Below, piece after piece: positions 6,880 to 9,033 of a DNA stretch of 9,033 nt. The stretch covers positions 1 to 9,033 of the forward strand of contig JAHAYB010000099.1 of assembly GCA_018384835.1 (NCBI GenBank). Reading direction: 5' to 3'. This stretch comes from Comamonas sp. Lineage in GTDB: Bacteria; Pseudomonadota; Gammaproteobacteria; Burkholderiales; Burkholderiaceae_C. The notes under the pieces were generated by a model, which was not told the origin of the DNA, did not search any database, and saw nothing but the letters and a program-made list of their open reading frames with translations. The translations under genes were made by a program, and so were the position numbers. Numbering within the stretch: the stretch's first letter is position 1; each line of letters starts with the position of its first letter.

Positions 6880-7902
6880 ATGACCTACAAAATTGCCCTG
6901 AACTTTGAGGACGGCATTACCCGCTTTATCGACTGCAATGCCAGCGAAACCGTGGCCGATGCCGCCTACCGCCAAGGCGTGAACGTGCCCATTGACTGCC
7001 GCGACGGCGCGTGCGGCGCGTGCAAATGCAAGGCCGAGTCCGGCCAGTACGAGCTGGGCTTTTACATCGACGATGCCATGAGTGAGGAAGAGGCCAGCTT
7101 GGGCTACGTCCTCACCTGCCAGATGCAGCCCCAAAGCGACTGTGTGGTCAACGTGCCCGCCTCTTCGCAAGCCTGCAAAATCAAGCAAGCCAGCATCAAT
7201 GCCAGCGTGGAGGCCGTACACCAGCTCTCGCCCAGCACCATCAGCCTGGTGCTGCAAGGCCAGGGCATTGACAAGCTGTCTTTCCTGCCCGGCCAATATG
7301 CCAATCTGCAAGTGCCCGGCACAACCCAGACCCGCGCCTACTCCTTTAGCGCCATGCCTGCCCAGGGCAAGGTGTCGTTTTTGATTCGCAACCTGCCCGG
7401 TGGCTTGATGAGCGGCTACCTCACCAGCCAAGCCAAACCAGGCGACAGCATCCAGTTGACCGGCCCCATTGGCAGCTTCTACCTGCGTGAAGTCGTGCGC
7501 CCAGTGCTGATGCTGGCCGGTGGCACGGGGCTGGCTCCCTTTTTAGCCATGCTGGACAAGCTGGCCGCCCAAGCAGGTGGTGCAAATCACCCCGTCCACC
7601 CCATCCACCTGATTTACGGCGTAAATACCGATGCCGACATAGTGGAAACCGAGCGCCTGGATGCCTTCAAAGCCGCCCTGCCCCAATTCAGCTACGACAT
7701 CTGCGTAGTGGCCGAAGACAGCAGCCACCCGAAAAAAGGCTACGTCACCCACCACCTAGAGCCTGCCCACCTGCACGAGGGCAATGTGGATATCTACCTA
7801 TGCGGCCCCCCGCCCATGGTGGAGGCCGTCGCCAACCACCTACGCGCACAGGCTCTAGAGCCGGCGAGTTTTCACTACGAAAAATTTGCTGCCAGCGTTT
7901 AA
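6880..7902 (+). CDS. benC: Benzoate 1,2-dioxygenase reductase (ferredoxin-flavin, NADH)
   Basis: This is the electron-transfer component that passes electrons from NADH through FAD and a [2Fe-2S] centre to the Rieske cluster of BenA. The 340-residue protein has a plant-type ferredoxin domain first, with C40, C45, C48 and C80 as cluster ligands (CRDGACGAC). It is followed by an FNR-like FAD domain with RAYS (152-155) and an NAD domain with GGTGLAP (213-219) and CGPPPM (308-313). This domain order is that of BenC/XylZ. An in-frame ATG at 6832 would add 16 residues, but it lies in the spacer hairpin and lacks a ribosome-binding site, whereas 6880 has CGGAG 9 nt upstream and gives the family N-terminus. 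All redox motifs are intact. benD follows after 38 bp. Confidence 0.95.
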   Translation: MTYKIALNFEDGITRFIDCNASETVADAAYRQGVNVPIDCRDGACGACKCKAESGQYELGFYIDDAMSEEEASLGYVLTCQMQPQSDCVVNVPASSQACKIKQASINASVEAVHQLSPSTISLVLQGQGIDKLSFLPGQYANLQVPGTTQTRAYSFSAMPAQGKVSFLIRNLPGGLMSGYLTSQAKPGDSIQLTGPIGSFYLREVVRPVLMLAGGTGLAPFLAMLDKLAAQAGGANHPVHPIHLIYGVNTDADIVETERLDAFKAALPQFSYDICVVAEDSSHPKKGYVTHHLEPAHLHEGNVDIYLCGPPPMVEAVANHLRAQALEPASFHYEKFAASV

Positions 7903-7940
7903 GGGTTCAAAGAATTAAAGGGATTGAAGGAGCAAACCGT

Positions 7941-8723
7941 ATGGCTAATCGTTTTAAGAAAAAAGTCGCCGTCATCACCGGCGCAGCCCAAGGCATAGGC
8001 AAATGTGTGGCCGAAAACATGGCCAAGGAAAAAGGCACGCTGGTGCTGGTGGATCGCTCAGACATCGTGCATGAGGTGGCGCAAACCCTGGCCGCCAAAT
8101 CCAAGATGGAAGTGTTAAGCCTGACCGCTGACCTAGAGCAATTCGCCGAATGCCAGCGCGTCATGGATGCGGCGGTAGAAAAGTTTGGCCGCATCGACAT
8201 CCTTATCAACAACGTCGGCGGCACGATTTGGACAAAACCCTTCGAGCATTACCAAGAGCATGAAATTGAGGCCGAGGTACGCCGCTCCCTGTTTCCCACC
8301 ATGTGGTGCTGCCGTGCAGCCATCGGGTATATGCTGGAGAACGGCAAGGGCAGCATTGTCAACGTCTCGTCCATTGCCACCCGAGGGGTGAATCGCGTGC
8401 CCTACGGTGCGGCCAAGGGTGCAGTCAACGCCCTGACCGCCTGCCTGGCCTTTGAAAACGGCGAGCGCGGCATCCGCGTCAATGCCACCGCCCCCGGTGC
8501 CACCCAAGCGCCCGCACGCTTGATTCCCCGCAACACAGAAACGCCCAGCGAACAAGAACAGGCGTGGTATCAGCAGATTTACACCCAGTCCATCGACACC
8601 AGCCTGATGAAGCGCTACGGCACGCTACAAGAGCAGGCCGCACCGATTCTGTTCCTGGCCTCAGATGATGCTGCCTACATCACCGGCTCTGTGCTGCCGG
8701 TGGGTGGCGGGGATTTGGGGTGA
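7941..8723 (+). CDS. benD: cis-Dihydroxycyclohexadiene carboxylate dehydrogenase
   Basis: This enzyme oxidises the cis-diol carboxylate made by BenABC, with loss of CO2, to catechol, and produces NADH that can feed BenC. The 260-residue protein is a classical short-chain dehydrogenase. It has TGAAQGIG (13-20), D38 at the end of the second strand (fits NAD preference), NNVGG (90-94), a serine at 143/144 and the catalytic Y155-x3-K159. The ATG at 7941 is chosen because GAAGGAG ends 8 nt before it; the upstream in-frame extension overlaps benC. The ending, with a ITGSVLPVGGG stretch, is typical. It is the last gene of the operon seen here; catechol dioxygenase genes must lie elsewhere. Assignment is strengthened by position directly after benABC. 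Confidence 0.94.
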   Translation: MANRFKKKVAVITGAAQGIGKCVAENMAKEKGTLVLVDRSDIVHEVAQTLAAKSKMEVLSLTADLEQFAECQRVMDAAVEKFGRIDILINNVGGTIWTKPFEHYQEHEIEAEVRRSLFPTMWCCRAAIGYMLENGKGSIVNVSSIATRGVNRVPYGAAKGAVNALTACLAFENGERGIRVNATAPGATQAPARLIPRNTETPSEQEQAWYQQIYTQSIDTSLMKRYGTLQEQAAPILFLASDDAAYITGSVLPVGGGDLG

Positions 8724-8800
8724 GACCACGCAGCATCTCCAGGTCTTGGGAGGACACAAGGAGACAGTCCAGAGCAGCCTGCTGGGCGGCAGTGGGGGCT

Positions 8801-8821
8801 TTACGAGGAATGTCGTAAAAT
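8801..8821 (+). promoter_or_regulatory. Inverted repeat and possible -10 before a small gene
   Basis: TTACGA (8801-8806) and TCGTAA (8813-8818) form a perfect inverted repeat around a 6-nt centre; counting the flanking T/A pair the arms are 7 bp. TAAAAT (8816-8821), matching the -10 consensus at five of six positions, overlaps the right arm, and an ATG follows at 8832. A repressor-binding site over a promoter is plausible, but no -35 hexamer is visible. Confidence 0.35.
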
Positions 8822-8831
8822 CAGCAGCAAG

Positions 8832-8972
8832 ATGGGATTCAAAGATGCAAAAAGCAGGGTCATCAAAGCTCTGGAAAACGGTGATTACTCGCATGAGGTG
8901 CGTTTAAACATTGATGAAAAAAACAAGCTCCAAACCGGTGAGGTCAGTGCAGATTTTGTAATTAATATTATT
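8832..8972 (+). pseudogene. Small gene of unknown function, apparently cut by an IS
   Basis: An ORF opens at 8832 with MGFKDAKSRVIKALENG, continues with YSHEVRLNIDEKNKL (19-33) and TGEVSADFVINII (35-47), and then changes character. From codon 48 the frame reads into GGACTTACGCAAA, an IS-like end, and stops at 9018-9020 after a low-complexity AT-rich tail. The first 47 residues look like the N-terminal half of small bacterial proteins of roughly 90 residues that I recall from plasmids and chromosomal islands, possibly toxin-antitoxin components; this is recognition from memory and is uncertain. There is no clear ribosome-binding site (only AGCAAG directly before the ATG). No partner gene is visible in the spacer upstream. 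Whether the remainder of the gene survives beyond the IS is not visible here. Confidence 0.5.
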
Positions 8973-9033
8973 AGGACTTACGCAAACTATAAATTAATAG
9001 ACAAATATAATGAAATTTGAGATAATTAAAGAA
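8973..9033 (+). mobile_element. Left end of a probable IS5-family-like insertion sequence
   Basis: GGACTTACGCAAA at 8974-8986 resembles terminal inverted repeats of IS5-family-like elements (often ending in TTTGCGTAAGTCC). It is followed by an abrupt AT-rich stretch. An ATG at 9010 opens a frame reading MKFEIIKE to the window edge, similar to transposase N-termini I recall from that group. Only one end is visible, so the target duplication and the family cannot be confirmed. Confidence 0.5.
9010..9033 (+). CDS. Possible transposase, first eight codons only
   Basis: The frame starts at the ATG at 9010 and runs off the window edge as MKFEIIKE. It lies about 36 bp inside the presumed IS end, a usual distance for a transposase start. 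Too little is present to identify it; the call depends on the IS-like terminal sequence upstream. Confidence 0.35.

Noticed and set aside
1..9033. CRISPR array, tRNA or rRNA genes
   Set aside because: No regularly spaced repeats with spacers and no recognisable structural RNA sequence was seen; the only short tandem repeats are the 22-bp operator pairs.

Overview
The window carries a catabolic locus for benzoate in what looks like a betaproteobacterium, probably Burkholderiales and perhaps Comamonadaceae. The suggestion rests on the moderately GC-rich sequence, the strong similarity of the oxygenase to proteobacterial BenA, and the pairing of a ben operon with a branched-chain-amino-acid-type (Liv/HAAT) ABC transporter. 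The genus cannot be fixed from the sequence alone.

Left half, minus strand (4661 down to 54): a complete five-gene ABC importer in the order solute-binding protein, permease (LivH type), permease (LivM type), ATPase (LivG type), ATPase (LivF type). The genes are tightly packed, with a 4-bp and an 8-bp overlap. The only sizeable gap, after the binding-protein gene, holds a strong hairpin. Right half, plus strand (4900 to 8723): benA, benB, benC and benD. BenAB is the Rieske non-haem iron oxygenase, BenC is its ferredoxin-flavin reductase, and BenD is the diol dehydrogenase. Together they would turn benzoate into catechol. No catechol dioxygenase, no BenK/BenE-type permease and no regulator gene lies in the window.

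The 238-bp divergent region (4662-4899) is the most informative part. Each operon has a tandem pair of TGCA-N6-GGNTA half-sites with a 22-bp repeat, which is the recognition pattern of the AraC-family activators XylS and BenR. On both sides the proximal half-site ends exactly 21 nt before a TAGGAT or TAACCT -10-like hexamer, as in the XylS-dependent Pm promoter as I remember it. The two pairs are mirror images separated by 13 bp. This ties the transporter to the benzoate regulon and makes benzoate, or a close analogue, its most likely cargo.

Right edge (8724-9033): after benD comes a short spacer with an unused Shine-Dalgarno-like sequence and a perfect inverted repeat. Next is a small ORF (8832 onward) whose native sequence seems to stop near 8973. 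There a GGACTTACGCAAA sequence, which looks like an insertion-sequence terminal repeat, begins an AT-rich segment with the first codons of a possible transposase at 9010. The small gene therefore appears to be interrupted by an IS that continues outside the window. The first 53 bases, downstream of the last transporter gene, hold only short inverted repeats and no convincing terminator or gene.
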